In this document: one piece after another, positions 1 through 8,208 of the stretch
Numbering within the stretch: the stretch's first letter is position 1
Layout of the letters: each line of letters opens with the position of its first letter
Position numbers and translations under genes: made by a program
The notes under the pieces: model-generated
Seen by the model: only the letters and a program-made list of their open reading frames with translations
Told to the model about the DNA's origin: nothing
The model's database searches: none
Assembly (NCBI GenBank): GCA_023898385.1
Contig: CP060220.1
Coordinates: 1,674,001-1,738,000 of the forward strand
Reading direction: 5' to 3'
DNA from: Pseudobdellovibrionaceae bacterium
Lineage (GTDB): Bacteria > Bdellovibrionota > Bdellovibrionia > Bdellovibrionales > UBA1609
DNA length: 64,000 nt

Positions 1-12
1 ACTCTCTCGCTC

Positions 13-198
13 TTAGTCTTTCTTTTTACTGTGTGACCGACTGATCATTCGAATCATTTTGATATTAATGACAATAAACCGAAAAAACTGCCACGGCCAA
101 AAAACGCGAAAGAAACGAACCACAGCCGTAGGCGTCACTGAATAATACTCTGGCTGATAGGCGTCTTTTTTTTTCACCTCTTCGTGATTTTCACTCAT
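13..198 (-). CDS. Small basic protein of unknown function
   Basis: A 61-residue protein I do not recognise. It has a charged N-terminus, a central stretch rich in Phe, Trp, Val and Ile (about residues 26-50) that could sit on or in the membrane, and a Lys/Arg-rich tail. The start is supported by GGAG about six bases before the ATG. It begins three bases after the stop of the sulfide:quinone-oxidoreductase-like gene on the same strand, so the two are very likely co-transcribed. It could help anchor the flavoprotein at the membrane, but that is inference from position only. Confidence 0.5.
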   Translation of the reverse strand: MSENHEEVKKKDAYQPEYYSVTPTAVVRFFRVFWPWQFFRFIVINIKMIRMISRSHSKKKD

Positions 199-201
199 AA
201 C

Positions 202-1659
202 TTACTCCGGAATCAAAAACCAACCCGGTTTACACTGGGCTTTGTATATAAACATATGATGCAAGAGACGCTTGATCCAATGGCCGGCAAGACCAATTTC
301 TCCGAATGTGTATTTTAAACTGCGACCATGCTCAGGATACCTGTCAAAGTCAGGAATGATTGGAGAGATGGTCATCGACGCTGCACTGCCATTCAAAAAA
401 CTCGCACCAGCTGAAGCCACGCAGGCCACGCTGAGATCGGCAAACGGGGCTTCACGTGTAGGGTCACTTGCGCCATGTAAGATCATATCAGCCACCGACA
501 TGGCCGCAGCCCTGCCCATAATCCCCGACGGCATCCCCGTCCGAGGGGGCGTCGGATTAATTGGAGTTCCATTTTTATTTTTCATAGGCTTTGAAATGCC
601 ATGGGGTGGAGCAAATGCAATTCCCACGGCAAATATATTTTTATAAGTTTGATTCTGGTAGGTTCGCGGCCAATCGCTGGCTTTCCATTGATCGAAGGCT
701 TTTCCCGAGTAATCTGCATCGACTTTCATAAATCCATTGGGGGCAAACAGCTGATCGGTGATATCTACACCCGCTTTTGATTGAGCCTTTAATCCTACCC
801 CACTGAATGGCGGAAGCAGCATGGCAAAATCGTAGTCGATTTCGCCGGCTTCGTTGGCCAGATTTTCAAATGCAATTCGGTTAGACGTAACTTCAGACAC
901 ATGAGCCCGTTTTATCCAGTGAATGCCCCGCTCTGCAAATAGGGACTCAGCAAATACCTTACTGTGGATAATATACCCACCTCGTCTAAAATGGGCTCCA
1001 CCAATGCCAAAATCCCCTAACTCATATTCGTTGGTGAGAAATGTCAGCTCCGCCTTATCTCTCACCCCATGTCGTCGCAACTCGTACTCCACATTAAATA
1101 TGTACTCAAATGCAGCACCCTGGCAGGTGCAGGTGCCATGCCCAGAACCCACCACAATTTTTTGTTTCTCACCCTTTTTCATTCTTTCAATAGCATGAAT
1201 AAACTTTTGCGCCGCCTGTTCGGCGTGAGGCGCCGTACATACCGACGCTGTGAAATGATCCGGCCCCAATCCCTTGGTGGCTTCAAACTTCAACTTAGGT
1301 CCCGTGGCGTTGATCAGATAATCATAGGGGATGGTTTCTTCACCAGCTGATTCCAGATCTGTTCGCTGATAAACCACATACGGGCTACCGTGATCGGGAC
1401 CCCCTTCAGGAAAGATCGACAGGGCTCGGCCCTGAATAAAATCTATTCCTTGTTTGTCATAAACTGGCTTCAATGGAAAACACACATCTCTGGCCGACAT
1501 AAGCCCCACACCCACCCAAATATTAGACGGAATCCAGTTCCAATCAGATCGTGGGTTGATCACCGTCACCTTATGATTTGCAGAACCCAAGCGACGCCGC
1601 AAAAGAGTCGCAGCCGTATGCCCAGAAATTCCTGCTCCTAAAATAACAACATTTGCCAT
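202..1659 (-). CDS. FAD-dependent oxidoreductase, sulfide:quinone oxidoreductase-like
   Basis: A flavoprotein of about 485 residues. The N-terminus carries a dinucleotide-binding glycine motif (ILGAGISGH), and a second conserved block lies near VVGSGHGTCTCQ. Overall it resembles the sulfide:quinone oxidoreductase / type II NADH dehydrogenase superfamily. SQR enzymes oxidise sulfide and pass electrons to the quinone pool at the inner face of the membrane. Cys residues are present (in CTAP and GTCTC), but I cannot confirm that the SQR redox pair is correctly placed. I chose the internal ATG at 1659 because AGGTGA lies just upstream and the dinucleotide motif follows directly; the reading frame extends 18 codons further upstream without a good ribosome site. 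A small protein gene follows three bases downstream. Confidence 0.72.
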   Translation of the reverse strand: MANVVILGAGISGHTAATLLRRRLGSANHKVTVINPRSDWNWIPSNIWVGVGLMSARDVCFPLKPVYDKQGIDFIQGRALSIFPEGGPDHGSPYVVYQRTDLESAGEETIPYDYLINATGPKLKFEATKGLGPDHFTASVCTAPHAEQAAQKFIHAIERMKKGEKQKIVVGSGHGTCTCQGAAFEYIFNVEYELRRHGVRDKAELTFLTNEYELGDFGIGGAHFRRGGYIIHSKVFAESLFAERGIHWIKRAHVSEVTSNRIAFENLANEAGEIDYDFAMLLPPFSGVGLKAQSKAGVDITDQLFAPNGFMKVDADYSGKAFDQWKASDWPRTYQNQTYKNIFAVGIAFAPPHGISKPMKNKNGTPINPTPPRTGMPSGIMGRAAAMSVADMILHGASDPTREAPFADLSVACVASAGASFLNGSAASMTISPIIPDFDRYPEHGRSLKYTFGEIGLAGHWIKRLLHHMFIYKAQCKPGWFLIPE

Positions 1660-2132
1660 GCGTTCACCTACCAATAAAAAGTGTCGCCACTTCAACAGAA
1701 TAGTGCGAAGCACCGATGATGTCCAGGTGCGCGATGCCGTTTATAGGCGCTGAACTTCTCGTATTTATTATCGAAAATTAACATATTTATCGCCTAGATG
1801 CCGGCCTCGATTCCAATCTCCCAGGAGGCAAAATGGCAAATAGCATCCAGGCAGACTCCCATGAAAAAAGTGAAGTTCGTGTGTTCCTGTATCACCATTT
1901 TACAGCAGGCTACTAAATTTTCTGGTAAACGGTACGGGATGCTACAATAAAGAATAGAATTGGAAGTTTCTTGAGGTGTCACAAATTACCCACCTTCGCC
2001 CCAAATATTGCTAATGTGGTGATCGTTGCCCTCTCCGTTTGCTGGAGTTGGGTGCTTGCTGGAACTCTTAAAAGAAAAACCTGTCATGTTGATCGCCTTT
2101 TGTCCTGTAACTCCTTATTTTTACGCGCATTA
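1660..2132. other. Intergenic gap, no gene supported
   Basis: This stretch separates two divergent genes. The only open frame of note (minus strand, 1794-1982, 62 codons, GTG start) lacks a ribosome site and resembles nothing I know, so it is not called. The right end leads into the operator region of the ATPase gene. I see no RNA gene or hairpin-plus-T-run terminator. Confidence 0.5.
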
Positions 2133-2181
2133 TTGACATTAACGCTCACAACGTTAATAATAATAACGCTATGAACGTTAA
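2133..2181 (+). promoter_or_regulatory. Promoter with two tandem palindromic operators overlapping a leaderless start
   Basis: Directly visible: a -35 box TTGACA at 2133-2138, then 17 bases, then a -10 box AATAAT at 2156-2161. The spacer holds a palindrome TTAACG-N7-CGTTAA (2139-2157). A second copy, ATAACG-N7-CGTTAA (2163-2181), lies just after the -10 box and covers the ATG at 2171. The copies are 24 bp apart start to start. Predicted transcription begins at or within a few bases of the ATG, and no Shine-Dalgarno sequence precedes it, so the mRNA is probably leaderless. Two operators bracketing the -10 box imply tight repression by a dimeric DNA-binding protein. No regulator gene is adjacent, so the binder is unknown. 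Confidence 0.6.
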
Positions 2182-3544
2182 CCAAAGAAACAGACTATTT
2201 CGTCAAGGTGAGATCGATCGATTGGACCTTTGGCCCAAAATCGAAGAGTACGAGGCCCATGCCCGTACTTTTCGATTTAATTTTGGATTAGATGAACTTC
2301 CCACCGAACCGGGGATTCTTCTTGTGAGAGGACCGCGGCAGTTCGGTAAAAGCACCTGGATGGAGCTTGAACTCAAGTATACATTGGAAGATTTCGGTAA
2401 AGGTACAGCCTTTTATCTCAATGGCGACGACATCATTGATGCTGATGAACTTGAGCAGCGTATTGTAGAATTAGTGCCTATGTATGCCAAAACAGCACCA
2501 GTTAAACGGCTATTTATCGATGAGATTTCGGCTGTCGCCAATTGGGAAAAAGCCCTAAAACGAATCGCAGACCGAGGGGAAATTAAAGATGTACTGGTTG
2601 TAACGACTGGCTCAAAGGCCACCGACATTCGCCGTGGTTCAGAGCGTTTACCCGGAAGAAAAGGCAAGCTGGGTAGAACAGACTTTATCTTTACCGGAGT
2701 TTCATACAAGGACTTCTACGTTCAAAACCATCAGGATCTAGGCGAAGACACATGGATAGCTTATTTACTCAGTGGAGGCTCGCCCATTGCAGCCAACGAG
2801 ATCTGGCAGTTGGAAAAGATACCCGACTATTTTTACGAAATAGTTCGAGATTGGATCATTGGGGAACTCATTAGAAGTGGGCGATCGAGACGATTTCTTT
2901 TAGCCCTTTTACGAACTATTTTCAACCAAGCCGGTGCACGTACCGGTTACTTGAAATTGGCTCGCGAATCGGGCCTGGCAAATAATACATTGGCGGCCGA
3001 ATATATCGAGCAACTTTCGGATTTACTTGCTGTGGTGCCCTCGCCTCAGTGGGATTCGCACAAACAAATTTACCTTCAAAGAAAACCTGTGAAATTTCAT
3101 TTCGTCAATTTGGCTGTGGCTCTGGCATTTTCTTCAAACCGAATGACATGTGTACACGACTTCAAACAGATTTCGTCAAATGACCAATCAAAATGGCTCG
3201 AGTGGCTAGTTGCACAAGAACTTTTTCGTCGACAATGCATTCGCGGCGTTGAAAGCCCAGAAGACATTGGATTTTGGGCTTCAAAAGAACATGAAATTGA
3301 TTTTGTAGACGCCGAAGGCACATTTATCGAAGTGAAGCTTGGCAAAACAAGCCCATTGGATTTTGCTTGGTTTCCTAAAGTATTTCCTAAAAAGAAACTC
3401 TTGGTAGTGAATCAACGTGAGTTTCAAACTGAGCAAATCAAAGGAATCACGGTAGAACAGTTTCTGCTATCCGACGGATTCCCCCACCCGTATCCCGGAA
3501 TGGTCGAAGACATAGACATCTACAACAACTACACGCGATTCTAA
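2171..3544 (+). CDS. AAA-type ATPase with C-terminal DUF4143-like domain
   Basis: A 457-residue protein. The Walker A motif GPRQFGKST is at residues 54-62 and the Walker B motif RLFIDEIS is at about 113-120. The C-terminal third has a D...EVK pattern (EIDFVD ... FIEVKLGK, about residues 377-394) typical of the PD-(D/E)xK-like fold in DUF4143 ATPases. Proteins of this type are widespread, frequently transferred between genomes, and have no firmly assigned function. The gene stands alone between a divergent flavoprotein gene and convergent tRNA genes. It has no ribosome site: the promoter -10 box ends nine bases before the ATG and an operator palindrome spans the start. A second, diverged member of the family lies at 12.6-13.9 kb. 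Roles in DNA or stress management are possible but unproven. Confidence 0.75.
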   Translation: MNVNQRNRLFRQGEIDRLDLWPKIEEYEAHARTFRFNFGLDELPTEPGILLVRGPRQFGKSTWMELELKYTLEDFGKGTAFYLNGDDIIDADELEQRIVELVPMYAKTAPVKRLFIDEISAVANWEKALKRIADRGEIKDVLVVTTGSKATDIRRGSERLPGRKGKLGRTDFIFTGVSYKDFYVQNHQDLGEDTWIAYLLSGGSPIAANEIWQLEKIPDYFYEIVRDWIIGELIRSGRSRRFLLALLRTIFNQAGARTGYLKLARESGLANNTLAAEYIEQLSDLLAVVPSPQWDSHKQIYLQRKPVKFHFVNLAVALAFSSNRMTCVHDFKQISSNDQSKWLEWLVAQELFRRQCIRGVESPEDIGFWASKEHEIDFVDAEGTFIEVKLGKTSPLDFAWFPKVFPKKKLLVVNQREFQTEQIKGITVEQFLLSDGFPHPYPGMVEDIDIYNNYTRF

Positions 3545-3810
3545 TAAAAACCCTCGCAGGTAAATTTATTTTTCGGCCATAAAACTCAAGCAGTTCCCAC
3601 GATTTTCGAACTTATTAAGGGAACCCATAGATGTTTTACATATATCAAGAGATCCCGTCTGCCTGTAGAACCCTGCCTGTACGCAAAAATCAACTTTTTA
3701 AAAACGAACGTTCTTCGACAAATCGGCTGCGCCGATGTTCGACTCCCGAAGGAGCTTACATCTCTGAACGACTGTGAGTGGTAAAGTCATAGAGTCATCT
3801 TCGGACGAAG

Positions 3811-3886
3811 TGGCGTTCCCTACGGGAGTCGAACCCGTGTCTTATCCGTGAAAGGGATATGTCCTAGGCCTCTAGACGAAGGGAAC
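3811..3886 (-). tRNA. tRNA-Glu (UUC)
   Basis: Read on the minus strand, the 76-base gene starts GTTCCC and ends GGGAAC-G-CCA, so the acceptor stem pairs and CCA is encoded. The anticodon stem-loop reads TATCC-CTTTCAC-GGATA, giving anticodon TTC for glutamate. The T arm contains GGTTCGACTCC. It lies nine bases downstream of tRNA-Lys on the same strand, so the two are probably one transcript. Confidence 0.95.
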
Positions 3887-3895
3887 TTAGGAAAT

Positions 3896-3971
3896 TGGTG
3901 ACCCGCGATGGACTCGAACCATCGACCCTCTCCTTAAAAGGGAGATGCTCTACCAACTGAGCTAGCGGATC
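3896..3971 (-). tRNA. tRNA-Lys (UUU)
   Basis: Read on the minus strand, the 76-base gene has acceptor arms GATCCGC and GCGGGTC, discriminator A and encoded CCA. The anticodon loop CTTTTAA lies between TCTCC and GGAGA, giving anticodon TTT for lysine. The D arm contains AGCTCAGTTGGTAGAGC, and the T arm contains GGTTCGAGTCC. It precedes tRNA-Glu and follows purA on the same strand. Confidence 0.95.
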
Positions 3972-4052
3972 AACCTGAGCCAGCCAATTTCGAAGATCTG
4001 GGCTTATCTGTCAACTCTCAATTGGAGAAATTTTAACAATCTCTGGCGTAAA

Positions 4053-5351
4053 TCAATTGAAAAGTGGCTTAATCCAGAGGGTTTGGTTGCGCCCTGGGCC
4101 AACTGAGATCACGTCTATGGGTATCCCCAATTCCTCAGAAATGAACTGGACATACTCATGGGCCTGCCGGGGGAGATCATGGGGCGAGTTGATTTCATCC
4201 ACTTGCTCAGACCACCCCTTTAATGTGTGATAAATGGGCTTTACACGACCCAAACTGCCTGGAGTGACCGGGTACTCGGTGATCGACTCGCCATCAAGCT
4301 CATAGGCTGTACAAACTTTGATTTCATCTAGACCGCTTAATACATCAAGCTTCATCAGTGCAATATTCGTGATTCCGTTGATACGAATGGCATACCTTAA
4401 TGCCACCAAATCCAACCATCCGCAGCGACGCTCTCGACCTGTGGTGGCGCCATATTCTCGCCCCACATCGCGAAGCCGCACTCCCACCTCGTCAGTGAGC
4501 TCTGTGGGAAAAGGACCACTGCCCACGCGAGTGGTGTAAGCCTTAGTAATTCCAATGACCTTGTCCACCATTCGTGGACCAACGCCCGCTCCCACACAAG
4601 CTGATCCCGCAATTGTGGATGAGCTTGTTACGTATGGGTATGTGCCATGCAATAAATCAAGCAACGAGCCCTGAGCACCTTCAAATAGCACCTTTTTGCC
4701 GGCCTTTAAGGACTTATGCACAAGGAGCGAGGTGTCTTTACAGCGATAGGGTGCAAGCTCTTCGGCAAGTTTTTGCACAAACTCAATGACCTCATCCACA
4801 TCAACGGGTTTTTCGTTGTACATCTTCTCAAGCAGAAAATTCTTTTCTTTTAAAGACTCTGAGATTTTTTTCTTAAGACCAACCACCTCACCAAAAAGAT
4901 CACCAAAAAGAATAGCTTTCCTCGCCGCTCGATCCTCGTAGGCGGGACCAATGCCTTTGCGGGTGGTCCCTATTTTCTCAAGTCCTAATGAATTTTCTCG
5001 GGCTTGGTCTAAAAGACGATGGTATGGCAGCAATACGGTGGCTCCATCTGATATGAGCAACTGACTGGGATCCTTTAATAATCCATTGGCCTTAAGAGCG
5101 CGAATTTCATCGGCCAGGTTTTCTACGTCCAAAACCACGCCACTACCAATCACACAGGTGGTTTTAGGGTGCAGAACACCCGAAGGCACTAAATGTAAAA
5201 CCGTCTTTTGACCGTCAACAATGAGAGTGTGGCCGGCATTGGCGCCCCCTTGATAGCGGACAACCATATCGGATTGGGCAGAGAAAACGTCAACGACCTT
5301 TCCCTTTCCCTCATCACCCCACTGTGAACCTACAACAACTATTCCTGGCAT
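4053..5351 (-). CDS. purA: Adenylosuccinate synthetase
   Basis: PurA joins IMP and aspartate using GTP to form adenylosuccinate, the first committed step from IMP to AMP, in the cytoplasm. The 432-residue length is normal. The N-terminal P-loop-like motif GDEGKGK (residues 12-18) and NAGHT (38-42) place the catalytic Asp13 and His41 as in the family. TRVGSGPFPTEL and the C-terminal GPGR are also present. It is the last gene of a three-gene operon, 12 bases after the hydroxyacid dehydrogenase. tRNA-Lys and tRNA-Glu follow on the same strand. Confidence 0.97.
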   Translation of the reverse strand: MPGIVVVGSQWGDEGKGKVVDVFSAQSDMVVRYQGGANAGHTLIVDGQKTVLHLVPSGVLHPKTTCVIGSGVVLDVENLADEIRALKANGLLKDPSQLLISDGATVLLPYHRLLDQARENSLGLEKIGTTRKGIGPAYEDRAARKAILFGDLFGEVVGLKKKISESLKEKNFLLEKMYNEKPVDVDEVIEFVQKLAEELAPYRCKDTSLLVHKSLKAGKKVLFEGAQGSLLDLLHGTYPYVTSSSTIAGSACVGAGVGPRMVDKVIGITKAYTTRVGSGPFPTELTDEVGVRLRDVGREYGATTGRERRCGWLDLVALRYAIRINGITNIALMKLDVLSGLDEIKVCTAYELDGESITEYPVTPGSLGRVKPIYHTLKGWSEQVDEINSPHDLPRQAHEYVQFISEELGIPIDVISVGPGRNQTLWIKPLFN

Positions 5352-5363
5352 AACCTATAACCC

Positions 5364-6329
5364 TTAGCACAGCGTTTCGTCCTCTGGCCAGCCCGACCTG
5401 CCCTGCTGAAAAAAATTGATGATTTTATCCACGGCCATATCCGATGCCCGCCATTGGGCCTCATGGGTGTACGCCCCAATGTGTGGAGTCATGACCACTT
5501 GCGGAAAGTCACGCAGCCGAGATCCCGGTGCCAGCGGCTCCTTGACGAATACATCTAATCCCGCACCGGCAAGGCGTTGCTCGTCTAGTGCATCAATCAA
5601 GTCATTCTCATTCACCACCCGGCCTCGGCTAGCGTTGATCAAAACGGCATCAGCGGCAAAATAAGCCAAGGTCTGCCGGTTAATCAATTCTCGGGTCTCG
5701 TCAGTCAATGGCACATGCAGACTCACCACTTGCGCCTGACGCAGTAGCTCCATAAGTCCGCAACTCTCCACGCCTAGCCGTTCAAAATGACTCTCTGAAA
5801 CATAGGGATCGTAGGCCACCACGTGCATATAAAAAGCCTTCGCAAGCTCTGACACTCGCGACCCAATTCGCCCAAGCCCTACAATGCCCAATGTCTTTCC
5901 CGCAAGTTCATGGCCCACAGAAACCGACGACCGCCATTGTTTCTTGTTTATGGCAACCGCTGCCATCTGCGCCTTTCGCAAAACAGAAAGTATCAACCAG
6001 ATGGTTAGTTCGGCCGCACTTTCGGGATTAGCCATGGGAACAAACCCCACCTGCACGCGATGCTCTTTACAATGTCCTAAATCGATATGATCAAACCCAC
6101 TGGTGGCCGTGACCACAACCTTTAACTCTGGAAACTGTTTTAATATTTCTGCATCAACGACCGTACCTGAACGAATTAAAAGGGCCGCCACATCTGGACG
6201 CTCTCCCACTAAACACGAAGGTTCACATTTTTCTATAATCATCTCTGGAAGCGAAATCTTCAGCCTCGTCAGTGATTCAGCCGTATAGGGGGCCGCGACC
6301 AAAATAGTTTTAACCGGAGGGCTTATCAC
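5364..6329 (-). CDS. D-2-hydroxyacid dehydrogenase, 3-phosphoglycerate dehydrogenase-like
   Basis: A 321-residue NAD-dependent dehydrogenase. The Rossmann motif GLGRIG lies mid-protein. The catalytic Arg (NASRG), Glu (GLDVFVKEPL) and His (TPHIGAYT) are all present. It lacks the C-terminal ACT domain of long SerA proteins. The start is GTG, placed directly after the TAA of the upstream aminotransferase gene (TAA-GTG), with AAGGTGAG as ribosome site, so translation is probably coupled. The coupling with a class V aminotransferase suggests the first step of serine synthesis (3-phosphoglycerate to 3-phosphohydroxypyruvate). A glyoxylate/hydroxypyruvate reductase role is the alternative. Confidence 0.82.
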   Translation of the reverse strand: MISPPVKTILVAAPYTAESLTRLKISLPEMIIEKCEPSCLVGERPDVAALLIRSGTVVDAEILKQFPELKVVVTATSGFDHIDLGHCKEHRVQVGFVPMANPESAAELTIWLILSVLRKAQMAAVAINKKQWRSSVSVGHELAGKTLGIVGLGRIGSRVSELAKAFYMHVVAYDPYVSESHFERLGVESCGLMELLRQAQVVSLHVPLTDETRELINRQTLAYFAADAVLINASRGRVVNENDLIDALDEQRLAGAGLDVFVKEPLAPGSRLRDFPQVVMTPHIGAYTHEAQWRASDMAVDKIINFFQQGRSGWPEDETLC

Positions 6330-7502
6330 TTAGATCTCACCTTTGAGCAGCGCTGTTTGCGCACCCTTGACAGCTTCATTTAAGCCCTCAGCAGTTGGCG
6401 TGGCTAGTCCCAAATCTATTAAAGATAGACCCAGTGCCTCGATGGTTGCGACCACATCGTCATCACTAATATTGCCTAAATGTCCCACTCGAAGAATTTT
6501 TCCTGTCAGCATACCCTGCCCGCCCATTACGGTAATATTGTATTTCTCTTCGATGTGTTTTCTTAACTTCTTGCCATCGATCTCTTCTGGCAGTAGCACT
6601 GCCGTCACCGCTGGAGTGGGAGCCTTCGAATAAAGTGCAAGACCCAAAGCCTTCACGCCCGCTCTAAACACATCGGCCATCAACTGACTTCGTTTGATGG
6701 AGCGCTTTAGCCCCTCGTCAGAAAAGAAATCCAGTGCCACATCCAAGGCCCTAATATGACTCACCGCTGAGCTAAAGTGAGTCTGGCCGCTGGAGTTGGC
6801 CTCTTTTTCTGCCGCAAGATCAAAATAATATCGAGGGCAAGTGGAAGTCTTTTGAAACCGCCAGGCTTTTTCTGATAACGCCACAAATGCAAGTCCCGTG
6901 GGAAGCATAAACGCCTTTTGTGAACCCGCCACCACCACATCAATCCCCCATTCATCCATCGGTAAAGGTGTGGACCCGATGGCCGTAATAGCGTCCACCA
7001 TAAACAGGGTGTTCTGGTGGGCTTTTACAATTTCTGCGATTTCTTGAATGGGATGCAACACCGCTGTGCTTGTTTCGCTCGCTTGGCAAAGCACTGCACG
7101 AATCTGTGGACGCGCTTCTAGGGCACTGCGCACCTGAAATGGATCGACGGCCTCACCCCAAGGCACTTCAATAGTGTGGGTTTTCATGTGATAAGCCATT
7201 GCAATGTCCCGCCAGCGCTCACCAAACTTCCCTGAAACCACACATAGCACCTCATCTCCCGGCGACAGTGTGTTAACAAGGGCCGACTCCATTCCGCCAG
7301 AGCCCGTTGATACATGCATCATAACTGGCTGTTTTGTTAAAAAAGCTTCTTTTAATTTTTTCAGCACTCGCTCTAAGATTTGCGTGAATTCGGGAGTTCG
7401 ATGATGAATCATAGGCTGCCCCATTTGTTCAAGGGCCAGTTGAGGTAATGGAACCGGACCAGGGGTCATCAATCGATAACGCGAAAAATCAGAAATCGAC
7501 AT
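6330..7502 (-). CDS. Class V PLP aminotransferase (alanine/serine-glyoxylate or phosphoserine type)
   Basis: A 390-residue PLP enzyme of the small alanine-glyoxylate / serine-glyoxylate aminotransferase group. The N-terminal MTPGPVPLP and HHRTPEF blocks, STGSGGMES, and the Schiff-base lysine in VAGSQKAFMLPTG are recognisable. It is the first gene of the operon with the hydroxyacid dehydrogenase and purA. Some lineages use this family with a SerA-like dehydrogenase in place of SerC for serine synthesis, which the gene pairing suggests; glyoxylate metabolism is the alternative. AAAGG precedes the ATG. A divergent gene (lptE) starts about 120 bases away, so the gap holds promoters for both directions. 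Confidence 0.85.
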   Translation of the reverse strand: MSISDFSRYRLMTPGPVPLPQLALEQMGQPMIHHRTPEFTQILERVLKKLKEAFLTKQPVMMHVSTGSGGMESALVNTLSPGDEVLCVVSGKFGERWRDIAMAYHMKTHTIEVPWGEAVDPFQVRSALEARPQIRAVLCQASETSTAVLHPIQEIAEIVKAHQNTLFMVDAITAIGSTPLPMDEWGIDVVVAGSQKAFMLPTGLAFVALSEKAWRFQKTSTCPRYYFDLAAEKEANSSGQTHFSSAVSHIRALDVALDFFSDEGLKRSIKRSQLMADVFRAGVKALGLALYSKAPTPAVTAVLLPEEIDGKKLRKHIEEKYNITVMGGQGMLTGKILRVGHLGNISDDDVVATIEALGLSLIDLGLATPTAEGLNEAVKGAQTALLKGEI

Positions 7503-7623
7503 GTCAAGCCTTTCTTTAGCTCACATATTTTGTTGGCAGCCACTGTCATAATCGCAAACGGATTAGCAAGCAACAACCGCTAAATACTTGCCACTATTCT
7601 GGCTTTAACGGTAGGTTCAATGG

Positions 7624-8208
7624 GTGTTTAGGGTCATGCGGTATTTCATCATTTTAGCACTGAGTCTTTTTTGGGCGGCTTGCGCCTATAGGTTTGGCTA
7701 CGGTGATCGAAGTCTGCCAGGTGGTCATCAAAAGGTGGCCATTCCTGTTTTTGAAAATCAAACCTCACTGGTCGGTGCCGAGACTTATTTCACCAATGCC
7801 ATTATTCGCGAGTTTGTTCGATCTAAAGTGGCCGAAGTGACCTCTAAAGACCAATCCCAGGCTGTCATTGAGGGTATTATAACAGAAATTGCGTATAAGC
7901 CTGTGGCACAAAAAAAAGGCGGCGACTCCGAAGACCGCGTGACCCAGCTGCCCAGCGATACTGTTTTGACTACAGAATACCGCATAGAGGTATCAGCCAC
8001 GGTCCGACTTCGTCAAAAAAGCGACAATCAAATTATTTGGCAAGGTGGTTTTAAGAAGGAAAAAACATATTCTGCGCCGCAAATCGGCTTAGAAGTTGTG
8101 AACACGGCCAACCCTCTTTATAATCACAGTGCTCGACATGAGAATATTCGATTAATGGCAAAAGATATGATGGCCGAAGCTTACGGACGTATGACGGAGA
8201 ATTTTTAA
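7624..8208 (+). CDS. lptE: LPS-assembly lipoprotein, LptE-like
   Basis: A protein of about 194 residues with a lipoprotein signal peptide: a hydrophobic run ending in WAAC puts the lipidated cysteine at residue 20. The body resembles LptE (AYRFGYG, VAIPVFENQT, VEIEG-type motifs, variable loop), which plugs the LptD barrel and helps insert lipopolysaccharide into the outer leaflet. The start is GTG at 7624 or ATG at 7636; both leave a workable signal peptide, and GGTAGG lies before the GTG. Its last base overlaps the ATG of holA (TAATG). The lptE-holA order is also seen in enterobacteria, which supports both calls. Confidence 0.82.
   Translation: MFRVMRYFIILALSLFWAACAYRFGYGDRSLPGGHQKVAIPVFENQTSLVGAETYFTNAIIREFVRSKVAEVTSKDQSQAVIEGIITEIAYKPVAQKKGGDSEDRVTQLPSDTVLTTEYRIEVSATVRLRQKSDNQIIWQGGFKKEKTYSAPQIGLEVVNTANPLYNHSARHENIRLMAKDMMAEAYGRMTENF

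Noticed and set aside
1794..1982. 62-codon minus-strand frame in the flavoprotein-ATPase gap
   Set aside because: GTG start without ribosome site and no recognisable sequence pattern; its cysteine-rich look is not enough.
3725..3834. GTTCGACTCCCG at 3737-3748, an inverted copy of part of the tRNA-Glu T arm, as a possible attachment-site remnant
   Set aside because: Only 12 bases match, the orientation is inverted, and there is no integrase or second copy of the tRNA end.
4397..4612. Frames on both strands inside purA, fusA, topA and other long genes
   Set aside because: Shadow frames of well-supported genes, without ribosome sites or sensible products.
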